Below, piece by piece: positions 43,189-49,538 of a stretch of 49,538 bases of DNA (position 1 is the stretch's first letter; every line of letters begins with the position of its first letter). Below the pieces are notes generated by a model. It saw nothing but the letters and a program-made list of their open reading frames with translations, did not search any database and was not told the DNA's origin. The stretch comes from Crocinitomicaceae bacterium (GTDB lineage: Bacteria > Bacteroidota > Bacteroidia > Flavobacteriales_D > Crocinitomicaceae), in NCBI GenBank assembly GCA_029247685.1, contig JAQWKT010000001.1, positions 1 through 49,538 on the forward strand, given 5' to 3'. A program made the position numbers and the translations under genes.

Positions 43189-43575
43189 TTATGGTCTCAT
43201 TTTAAGCCATTCATTCCTATAATTAATTGGGTTTTTACCCCAACCGTAACAAAAGACAGCCAAACGATTAAGGTCTTTTGTTGGGTGAGACATCTTTGCA
43301 ATATTTTTGCCTCTTAATTGTTGTAAATTAACATCCATCATTGCAGGTGGCTTAAGTAATTCTATTTGTTCATCACTTAATTTAATGTTTACGCTTCCGT
43401 CTTTATTTACAGGAACGTTTACAGTATTCGTGTTTTCAACCTTTTGCTTTTCTTTTTTATTTGAATTATTCGCATACGTTGGGCTTACTGCATATATTAA
43501 AAAGCCAAAGGAAAATACAAGCATTGATGTGCCAGTCATTAATTTATACCAGTTTTCAGAAAGAAATTTTTTCAT
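43189..43575 (-). CDS. Single-pass membrane or exported protein, function unknown
   Basis: The 128-residue product has an N-terminal hydrophobic segment (residues 12-36, KLMTGTSMLVFSFGFLIYAVSP) preceded by basic residues, a linker rich in N and K (NNSNKKEKQKVENTN), and a soluble end with VNIKLSDEQIELLKPPAMMDV and NPINYRNEWLKMRP. I recognise no family. Upstream, tRNA-Cys lies about 250 bp away, with direct repeats between. Confidence 0.55.
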   Translation of the reverse strand: MKKFLSENWYKLMTGTSMLVFSFGFLIYAVSPTYANNSNKKEKQKVENTNTVNVPVNKDGSVNIKLSDEQIELLKPPAMMDVNLQQLRGKNIAKMSHPTKDLNRLAVFCYGWGKNPINYRNEWLKMRP

Positions 43576-43614
43576 AATTAAAGTTTTAAATGTTTAGCGT
43601 TAAATTAATAAATT

Positions 43615-43697
43615 TCAATTACTCCGCTTTACTCCGCAAGGCTACGGAGCAATAAAAACCAATGCCAGTAAAGGATTGAAGTCAATTACTCCGCTTT
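43615..43697. repeat. Pair of 16-bp direct repeats with a small stem-loop between
   Basis: TCAATTACTCCGCTTT occurs at 43615-43630 and again at 43682-43697, 67 bp apart. Next to the first copy, CTCCG (43632-43636) and CGGAG (43645-43649) can form a hairpin. The local GC content is higher than around it. A further 12-bp direct repeat, AAATCGTTAGTT, follows at 43742-43765. Confidence 0.55.
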
Positions 43698-43774
43698 TCC
43701 GCACATATCTGATATATAAACCAGAACACATCCAAAATATAAAATCGTTAGTTAAATCGTTAGTTATTGACTAA

Positions 43775-43817
43775 AATAAAAAGACCTAACATACTGATTA
43801 ATAGCGCATTAGGTCTT
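43775..43817 (-). terminator. Terminator of tRNA-Cys
   Basis: AAGACCTAA (43781-43789) and TTAGGTCTT (43809-43817) form a perfect 9-bp stem with a 19-base loop. On the minus strand the stem is followed by TTTTATTTTAG. It lies just 9 bp downstream of the tRNA. Confidence 0.7.
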
Positions 43818-43825
43818 AAATGTAG

Positions 43826-43896
43826 AGGTCTCGAACGGATTCGAACCGTTGTAGATGGTGTTGCAGACCACTGCCTAGCCGCTCGGCCACGAGACC
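43826..43896 (-). tRNA. tRNA-Cys(GCA)
   Basis: The minus strand gives a 71-nt tRNA: acceptor GGTCTCG pairing with CGAGACC, D-arm GGCCGAGCGGCTAGGCA, anticodon loop CTGCAAC (anticodon GCA), T-arm AACGGTTCGAATCCGTT, discriminator T. CCA is not encoded. Confidence 0.95.
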
Positions 43897-43957
43897 ATTC
43901 TTAAGTCTAACTTAATAGACAAGGCAAAAATAAATAATAACTTGTTAATTGGGCTTA

Positions 43958-46900
43958 TTATTTAATAAAATCTTCAAATGATTTAAATTCTACCTTTTTT
44001 AATTTGGCTTTTTTGAGCAGTTTTTCAAATTCCACTTTAGAGGAATCAAAACGATTCGATAAAACACCTAGATAATCCAATTCAGCAGCAGATGGCTTGT
44101 CATAACTTGAAACAATTTTACTGTATAACTCTGCTACTTTCTCTCTCAATTGGGGCTCAGCGCTTCCCACATAATTATCCCCGGTAGTAACCACAAGTGT
44201 TTTCTTTAGAGAGGTCAAGGCTTCTTTTGTTTTCGTTTTTTTACAAATATCCACTACAGTGTCAAGCTTATAGATTATATATGCTAATTCTTCAGAAAGA
44301 TTATATAGTTTCATTACGCTTTGCTGCTTCAATTCTATGTCTTCTTTGCTAAGTGTTGATTTGGGATCATATGCCACTTCAAAAACATGCTCAAAAGTGT
44401 CCTTTCCTTTTGTTATGACTGCTTTATATTTTCCGGCTTTTACTCTAGGAGATGCAAAGCCACCAAAGGAGAAAGTTTTGGCTTTAGCCACTTTTGGAGC
44501 CTTCATCGTATAGTACCATTCTACTATATTAAGTCCTTTTGATTTTCCAGGGGTTAAAGAAATAATTTTTTTTCCATCCATGTTCTGAATTTCCATGCTC
44601 ATTTTTCCAAAGGTATGTCGTTTTGAAAGCAGGTATTTTATTTGAACTCCCGAGTTGGGATTTGATCCAACAAACTGTGTTTCTGCACCAAAAGATCCAC
44701 CACTTCCTGCAAAACCATTTTGGTCATCCATGTAAAAGGGTTTGCTTTCAAAAAAATGCAACTTTTTGGTTAACACTTGTTTGTTAATGCTTCGCAATGG
44801 AGAAATATCGTCAATAATTATAATCCCTCTTCCATGTGTTCCCAAAACTAAATCATTGGTGGTTTTCTGCAAATCGATAAAATGAATCGCCGTTGAAGGA
44901 ACTTTATTGGTAAACTTAGTCCAGTTTTTTCCTCCATCAATGGTAACATACAAGCCAAATTCAGTCCCCAAGAAAAGTAAATCTGGGTTTACATAATCTT
45001 CTTGAATATTTCTGGCAAAAATTTCAATTGCATTCGTTGTGATACTTTTCCAGGTTTTTCCAAAGTCAGTCGTTTTGTATACATAAGCCTTCATGTCTCC
45101 ACTATTATGCCCATCAAAAACCGCATAAGCTGTTTTTTTATCATGCACACTAGCCTCTATGTGATAACACCAAGTATTTAATGGTAGTCCAGGGGCATTT
45201 TTGATTGTGTTTGTCCAATTTTGTCCGCCATCGGTAGTTACTTGAACATTTCCATCGTCGGTGCCAACCCAAATAACATTTTCGTCCAAGCTAGACTCCG
45301 CTATGGTAAATATTGTCGTATGATTTTCTGCACCTGAATTATCCATGGAAAGACCTCCTGAATTTTCTTGATCTTGTTTTTTGGGGTCATTTGTGGTTAA
45401 ATCTGGAGATATTATTTTCCAGGTATCGCCCATGTCATCCGACTTATGCAAGAACTGGCTACCCATATAAAATCTATCTGGATTAATTGTGCTAACAGCC
45501 ATTGGGGCATTCCAATTAAAACGAAGTTTTGGGTTACCTTTTTGTGGGAGAGGTTGAATGGTTTTTACTTGGTTTGTTTTTTTATTATACCGCCAAACAG
45601 AGGCTGCCCCTTGCATCTCGGAATAAATAATTGGTTTTGTAGGGTGTTTCAATACTCGAAAACCATCTCCCATTCCAACAGAATTCCAATCTCTTGCAGA
45701 AATGCCACCACCCGAAGAAGATGGTCCATACCAAGACCCATTGTCTTGAAGCCCTCCATAAATATTATATGGAGTTTCATCATCCACACTTATGTGATAA
45801 AACTGAGACAATGGAAGGTTTTCTACAATTTCCATGGTGTTTCCTCCATCCCAAGATCGATATACACCTCCATCCGTTCCAACATACATCACGTCTGAAT
45901 TGTTAATTGAAAAAACCACATCGTGAATATCGGAATGCATGTTTCCTAAATTCTTAAAAGTTTTGCCTCCATCTCTAGAAATAGAACCGGTTAAACCTCC
46001 TTTAACTACCACGTCTGGATTTTTGGGATCAACCACAATTCTTGAAAAATAAAATGGACGAACGGTGATGCCAAAATCGTTATTTAATTGTTTCCAATTT
46101 GCTCCTGCATCATCGCTTCTATAGATTCCTTTTTTCTTCTGCTCTTCTGCTTCAATCACCGTATATAATATATTTGGATTAGATGGGGCAACCGCAATAG
46201 CTAGTCTACCAAGTTTTCCTTTTGGGAAGCCATTGTGGATTTTGTTCCACGTTTTACCTGCATCAATTGATTTATATAAAGAACTACTTTCCCCTCCCGA
46301 ATTAAAAGACCAAGCAGTTCTTCTAAATTCCCACATCGATGCATAAAGGATAGAAGGATCTTTTGGATCCATGGCAAGATCAGCACAACCTGTGGAAGGG
46401 TTTACATAAAGTACTTTGTTCCAGGTTTGGCCGGCATCCATTGATTTATAAACTCCTCTATCCGGACTATCGGACCACAATGCCCCCAAGACCGAAACAT
46501 ATATCTCGTTTGAATTTTTTGGATTAACAATGATATTGGCAATTCGTTCGGAGTTTTCAAGACCTATTTTTTTCCAATTTACTCCACCATCAATGCTTTT
46601 GTACAATCCATCTCCTATAGAGACACTGTTTCGTGTCCAAGTTTCGCCAGTTCCTACATAAATAATCTTATCTGGGTCATTTGGATCTAACTCAACGGCC
46701 CCTATGGATTGGCAATAATCATCAAAGATTGGAAAAAAAGTAGTGCCGGCATCTTTTGACTTCCAAACGCCCCCTCCTGCTGTTCCGGCATATATAATTC
46801 TAGGATTTGTTGGATGCGCCTCCATGTCAATAATTCGACCACTCATAAGCGCTGGACCAATATGCCTGCCTTTCAAATCACCAAAGTATTTTTGTAATTC

Positions 46901-46996
46901 TATTGGTTTTATTTTTTCATTGCTTTTTGTTTGAGCAAATAATTGAAAATTAAAAATTATGGCAGCACAAGCAGCCAATGTTATTGCGTTTCTCAT
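43958..46996 (-). CDS. Secreted BNR/Asp-box repeat protein (WD40/YVTN/BNR type)
   Basis: The 1012-residue product has a signal peptide (MRNAITLAACAAIIFNFQLFAQ) and many Asp-box (SxDxGxTW) repeats, for example SKDAGTTFF, SIDGGVNW, SMDAGQTW, SIDAGKTW, SDDAGANW, SRDGGKTF, TTDGGQNW and TTDFGKTW, up to about residue 700. This means two seven-bladed propellers of the sortilin (VPS10)/sialidase-like fold. The last 300 residues are a beta domain (about 760-880) followed by a helical end. No type IX sorting sequence is visible at the C-terminus (ends FKSFEDFIK), so it is probably periplasmic or otherwise exported. Related proteins are annotated as glycosyl hydrolases without proof. It may form an operon with the LolA-like gene 23 bp upstream. 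Confidence 0.85.
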   Translation of the reverse strand: MRNAITLAACAAIIFNFQLFAQTKSNEKIKPIELQKYFGDLKGRHIGPALMSGRIIDMEAHPTNPRIIYAGTAGGGVWKSKDAGTTFFPIFDDYCQSIGAVELDPNDPDKIIYVGTGETWTRNSVSIGDGLYKSIDGGVNWKKIGLENSERIANIIVNPKNSNEIYVSVLGALWSDSPDRGVYKSMDAGQTWNKVLYVNPSTGCADLAMDPKDPSILYASMWEFRRTAWSFNSGGESSSLYKSIDAGKTWNKIHNGFPKGKLGRLAIAVAPSNPNILYTVIEAEEQKKKGIYRSDDAGANWKQLNNDFGITVRPFYFSRIVVDPKNPDVVVKGGLTGSISRDGGKTFKNLGNMHSDIHDVVFSINNSDVMYVGTDGGVYRSWDGGNTMEIVENLPLSQFYHISVDDETPYNIYGGLQDNGSWYGPSSSGGGISARDWNSVGMGDGFRVLKHPTKPIIYSEMQGAASVWRYNKKTNQVKTIQPLPQKGNPKLRFNWNAPMAVSTINPDRFYMGSQFLHKSDDMGDTWKIISPDLTTNDPKKQDQENSGGLSMDNSGAENHTTIFTIAESSLDENVIWVGTDDGNVQVTTDGGQNWTNTIKNAPGLPLNTWCYHIEASVHDKKTAYAVFDGHNSGDMKAYVYKTTDFGKTWKSITTNAIEIFARNIQEDYVNPDLLFLGTEFGLYVTIDGGKNWTKFTNKVPSTAIHFIDLQKTTNDLVLGTHGRGIIIIDDISPLRSINKQVLTKKLHFFESKPFYMDDQNGFAGSGGSFGAETQFVGSNPNSGVQIKYLLSKRHTFGKMSMEIQNMDGKKIISLTPGKSKGLNIVEWYYTMKAPKVAKAKTFSFGGFASPRVKAGKYKAVITKGKDTFEHVFEVAYDPKSTLSKEDIELKQQSVMKLYNLSEELAYIIYKLDTVVDICKKTKTKEALTSLKKTLVVTTGDNYVGSAEPQLREKVAELYSKIVSSYDKPSAAELDYLGVLSNRFDSSKVEFEKLLKKAKLKKVEFKSFEDFIK

Positions 46997-47019
46997 GTTA
47001 AAATAGATTTAAACCGATT

Positions 47020-47766
47020 TTATTTTTTTGGAAAAGTAAATATTGAACCGTCTACTTTTGGGTTCAATGCAATTTTAGTCATTACAATTGCTTGTCCTTC
47101 TCCTCCTTTAAGTCCTTGAGTCATTGAAAATGGAAAATACAAGCCATCAACCTCCTGGTAATCGCTTAATTTCACCTCTCCCATTTGCCCTTTCATTTGA
47201 CCAGACTTCACTTCTGTTTGTTGTCCAATAGGAACAAAACTGTCTTTGTCAAAATAATAGAACACTACATTTTGCTCCTCTTTTCCATCAACCATCATTG
47301 GTTTTTTAGTAAGTTTTAATTTAAAACAACTTGTCCCATCAAAATCTTCATCCGGCATTTTTTCTAAGGTGTAGCCGTTTTCTTTATAATTCATAAATGC
47401 ATCCGGAAAATCTAGCACCTCTTGTTTCATGTTATCGGTCGATTCTTGATCTGCTTTTTCTGCTTCTTGGGTCATAAAATTATTTCCCCATAACACTTTT
47501 CCATCATACACATTTTGATTAATCTCTTTTCCTTGAAAAGTTATTTTAGTGAGTTGATTGCCATTTTTTAGCTTAATCATTTCTATGGGTATTTCCATTC
47601 CCATTTGATTTACAGAGGCAAACATGGTAATGCCTTCTAGTTTTTTCCAATTTTCTATACCTCCTGTGTTTTCATAATAAGTAGAGATGATTTCGTCTGC
47701 TGTTTGCGAAAAAGCATGGTTTCCTAAAAAGGAAATAAATAGTAATAATAAGGTTGTTTTTTTCAT
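47020..47766 (-). CDS. LolA-like secreted protein
   Basis: The 248-residue product has a signal peptide (MKKTTLLLLFISFLGNHAFSQ) followed by ADEIISTYYENTGGIENWKKLEGI, a start typical of outer-membrane lipoprotein-sorting-like proteins of Bacteroidota. The rest is an antiparallel sheet pattern (GTSCFKLKLTKK, NVVFYYFDKDSFVPIG, VKLSDYQEVDGLYFPFSM). The family folds like LolA/LppX but its ligand is unknown. It is the first gene of a two-gene leftward unit with the large BNR protein, hinting that they act together outside the cytoplasm. Confidence 0.8.
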   Translation of the reverse strand: MKKTTLLLLFISFLGNHAFSQTADEIISTYYENTGGIENWKKLEGITMFASVNQMGMEIPIEMIKLKNGNQLTKITFQGKEINQNVYDGKVLWGNNFMTQEAEKADQESTDNMKQEVLDFPDAFMNYKENGYTLEKMPDEDFDGTSCFKLKLTKKPMMVDGKEEQNVVFYYFDKDSFVPIGQQTEVKSGQMKGQMGEVKLSDYQEVDGLYFPFSMTQGLKGGEGQAIVMTKIALNPKVDGSIFTFPKK

Positions 47767-47890
47767 TGTTTTGATTTTTTAAGCGATTGAAATTACAAAA
47801 AAGCAATGAAATAGTTATGCCAAACTTTGGTGTGGTCAAAAATGAACTTGATTTGGCAACTTTTTTTTATTTAAAAACGTAAATTATCAC

Positions 47891-48127
47891 ATGATTAGAA
47901 TCTATATTATTGGACTGTGCGTGTTAATTATTGCAATTGTTGCTAATGTCTTGGTTTCTTTATTAGGGATAAGCACCTGGTATGATTTTGGAACAAAATT
48001 ATATAGCAATGGGGTTAATGCCATAAAAGAAGCCGGAGTAATTAATTGCATTTGGCTGTTTCTTTTATATCCAATTTGCCTTGGGCTATCTGTTCTTATT
48101 GGCGAGAAAATCTATGCATTTTTTTAA
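47891..48127 (+). CDS. Small two-helix membrane protein
   Basis: The 78-residue product has two hydrophobic helices, residues 3-27 and 51-72, joined by STWYDFGTKLYSNGVNAIKEAG. Similar small proteins are conserved in Bacteroidota, but I know no function and do not assign a family number. It is divergent from the LolA-like gene. Confidence 0.7.
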   Translation: MIRIYIIGLCVLIIAIVANVLVSLLGISTWYDFGTKLYSNGVNAIKEAGVINCIWLFLLYPICLGLSVLIGEKIYAFF

Positions 48128-48141
48128 ATAAAAAACTTAAA

Positions 48142-48171
48142 AAAATAAAGAGTTATCTTAGACCTACGTTA
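48142..48171. repeat. Left copy of a promoter-like repeat
   Basis: AAAAATAAAGAGTTA, followed by TCTTAGA and CCTACGTT, is repeated at 48895-48929. The copy contains TATCTTAG, which resembles the -7 box TAnnTTTG and is identical to the one before polA. The decayed gene begins about 65 bp further on. Confidence 0.5.
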
Positions 48172-48236
48172 ACTGAAAGTTAAAACAAACGAATGGCAAT
48201 CATTCATCTAAAACATTAAAAATGGATAAAAATTAA

Positions 48237-48636
48237 ATGGAGGATTCATTAAAAATAAAAATCTTTAATCTTTAAAAAAAAGAGAACGTTTTATCTTTTA
48301 CGACTAATAATAAAATTCAAGGTGGTCCTTTAGTCGATATTATTCTCAACAACAAAAGCATTGGTGAGGTATATACTTATAACTCTGCAGATAAGCGATA
48401 TGAAAATATACCACAAGGAAATTTGCTTGAGATAGAATTAGCTGATACTTTAAAGGATTGGGTTCACGATTTTTTTTTTTCAGTTTGTGTGTGAAAATGA
48501 CAATCTTCTAAGTGATTTTTATGATTGTTCATTTAGGCTAGAAGAAGAAACTATTATTCTGGAAATATCTATACAAAATGAAGATGATGTAACAATTAAT
48601 GAGTGTTTTAAATACTTTTTAACCGATATTGAATAG
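48237..48636 (+). pseudogene. Decayed gene with in-frame stop and T11 frameshift
   Basis: From the ATG at 48237 the frame reads MEDSLKIKIFNL, then TAA at 48273, and the same frame continues KKENVLSFTTNNKIQGGP up to a run of 11 T (48470-48480). Removing one T joins it to QFVCENDNLLSDFYDCSFRL and the rest, ending TDIE at TAG 48634-48636. The repaired product would be about 132 residues, acidic, without signal peptide. I recognise no family. Two separate lesions argue for true decay, although each could also be a sequencing fault. Confidence 0.6.
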
Positions 48637-48683
48637 TAAAGCAAGAACAATTTGGATAAACAGCGACAATATCGAACCTGTAA

Positions 48684-48848
48684 AATTCAATCTCTATTTT
48701 CGCACACTTGACAAAGGACACAGAGGGTCAAAAAAAAGACTCACCGATAAAAAATACCGATGAGTCGTCTTTAGTAGACAGAATAATCGAATTATCGGAT
48801 CTAAAACTAGGGTTTATTGAGGTATTGGAGTATTTGGGTATAGAATAG
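48684..48848 (+). other. Short open stretch after the decayed gene, probably a gene remnant
   Basis: A frame of 54 codons without ATG ends TDESSLVDRIIELSDLKL, then GFIEVLEYLGIE. It has the look of a C-terminal helix of a lost protein. Nothing else is visible between 48637 and 48894. Confidence 0.3.
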
Positions 48849-48894
48849 AATCTAGAGCCCTATCGAGAAAATTCAGATAGAGCAAGGCTTCACA

Positions 48895-48929
48895 ATGGAA
48901 AAATAAAGAGTTAACTTTATCCCTACGTT
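48895..48929. repeat. Right copy of the promoter-like repeat
   Basis: AAAAATAAAGAGTTA followed by ACTTTATC and CCTACGTT repeats the sequence at 48142-48171. It includes TAACTTTA, a -7-like element, and the ATG of the next BNR gene is 19 bp after the repeat. Confidence 0.5.
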
Positions 48930-48947
48930 GGCAACAATTAAATCAAT

Positions 48948-49538
48948 ATGACAAAAATAGTTTCTATAATTCTAACGCTAATTTGCATCCAAGTATTTGG
49001 ACAAACTTGGCAGCAAATTGGTCCAAAGGGAGGCTATTTTAAAGAGTTCACTTTTCATCCTACTAATCCATCTATAATCTACGCTGGAAGTGATGATGGT
49101 GGTGGAGTATGGAAAAGTACAGACGGAGGAATCAACTGGGCCTTACTGACGGCAAGTTTCCCTAATATGACCGGATGGTCAATTACAATAGATCCTCTTA
49201 ATATGAACACAGTATATGCATGCGATGTCTATAGTAGATACGGAATTTTAAAATCCTTGGACGGGGGCAGCACATGGAGCCAGATTGTTAACGGATTGTC
49301 TAGCCAGTATGATAGAATGGTTTCTGGCATTGCATTAAAAAATTCGGATACACTATTCATTAGTACTGGTGAAGGAGCTACTACCAATCCTCCTCGACCT
49401 GGAAATGGGGTATTTAGAAGCGATAACGGAGGAAGTTCATGGAGTGCAGCTGGCCTTCAAGATACGACCATTTTATCTATTGGATCAAATGTATTCGGAA
49501 CAATTTTCGCTGGCACAGAATCATATGGTCTTAAATTC
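48948..49538 (+). CDS. Secreted BNR-repeat protein, 3' end cut by window edge
   Basis: 197 codons are visible. The start MTKIVSIILTLICIQVFGQ is a signal peptide, followed by WQQIGPKGGYFKEFTFHPT and several Asp-box units: STDGGINW, SLDGGSTW and SDNGGSSW. The protein is a beta-propeller type related in layout to the 1012-residue BNR protein at 43958. A type IX sorting domain may lie beyond the edge. Confidence 0.85.
   Translation, partial: MTKIVSIILTLICIQVFGQTWQQIGPKGGYFKEFTFHPTNPSIIYAGSDDGGGVWKSTDGGINWALLTASFPNMTGWSITIDPLNMNTVYACDVYSRYGILKSLDGGSTWSQIVNGLSSQYDRMVSGIALKNSDTLFISTGEGATTNPPRPGNGVFRSDNGGSSWSAAGLQDTTILSIGSNVFGTIFAGTESYGLKF

Noticed and set aside
45446-45898. 150-codon rightward frame inside the BNR-repeat gene
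   Set aside because: It is antisense to Asp-box repeats; the repeats themselves create the long frame. Its sequence has an arbitrary composition rich in S, P, W and H.
48142-48960. attC-type integron recombination sites
   Set aside because: GTTGGC and GTTAAC cores follow CCTACG, but no matching upstream core or imperfect palindrome of 50-120 bases is present, and no integrase is in the window.

Overview
The window looks like a chromosome segment of a member of the Bacteroidota, most likely the Flavobacteriales. The DNA is strongly AT-rich. Two secreted proteins carry type IX secretion sorting domains (type B at 6403-10266, type A at 35887-36960). There is a DUF6427-like membrane protein next to purQ/purD, several short lipoproteins, and promoter -7 elements close to the TAnnTTTG form typical of this phylum. 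I cannot name a species. No phage, plasmid or CRISPR array is visible.

Layout. 1-6235: a partial SulP anion transporter divergent from a TetR-type regulator; a penicillin-acylase-family hydrolase behind a 26-bp perfect palindrome that is a good candidate operator; a GreA/B-like protein tail-to-tail with a DksA-type zinc-finger protein; a DMT exporter overlapped by a SUFU-domain protein. 6403-15935: a 1287-residue secreted PKD/type B sorting protein, DNA polymerase I, a HAD phosphatase, a secreted propeller-like protein and a CNNM/CBS transporter. 15971-21154: purD, purQ, the DUF6427-like protein, then on the other strand a second DksA/TraR-like protein, lspA and a YdjM-like membrane protein. 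21291-27270: a small ORF, a MORN-type lipoprotein, two tandem short single-stranded-DNA-binding proteins, a fusion of an APH-type kinase with a class III aminotransferase, a cation/proton antiporter and AMP nucleosidase.

27360-35783 is a surface polysaccharide cluster: flippase (Wzx-like), glycosyltransferase, polymerase (Wzy-like) and three more glycosyltransferases in one leftward run, with an O-antigen-ligase-like protein converging from the other side. One glycosyltransferase is frameshifted at an A9 run. Removing one A restores a C-terminal tail whose stop codon overlaps the next start (ATGA).

35887-43575 is an accessory region of small secreted, lipoprotein and membrane genes (DUF4920, MOSC, SHOCT, two CAP-like proteins, MORN lipoprotein, an internally duplicated lipoprotein) with tRNA-Leu(TAA) and tRNA-Gly(GCC). 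A structured non-coding stretch lies just downstream of the tRNAs. After tRNA-Cys(GCA) come a 1012-residue BNR-repeat secreted protein, a LolA-like secreted protein and a small membrane protein. The last 1.4 kb holds a decayed gene (in-frame stop plus T11 frameshift) bounded by two copies of a promoter-like repeat, then the start of another BNR-repeat secreted protein.

Most of the window is ordinary. The best leads are the TetR palindrome, the two homopolymer frameshifts, the kinase-aminotransferase fusion, the tandem short SSBs, the secreted giant without a normal start codon, the structured RNA candidate beside the tRNAs, and the repeat-bounded decayed gene at the right end.
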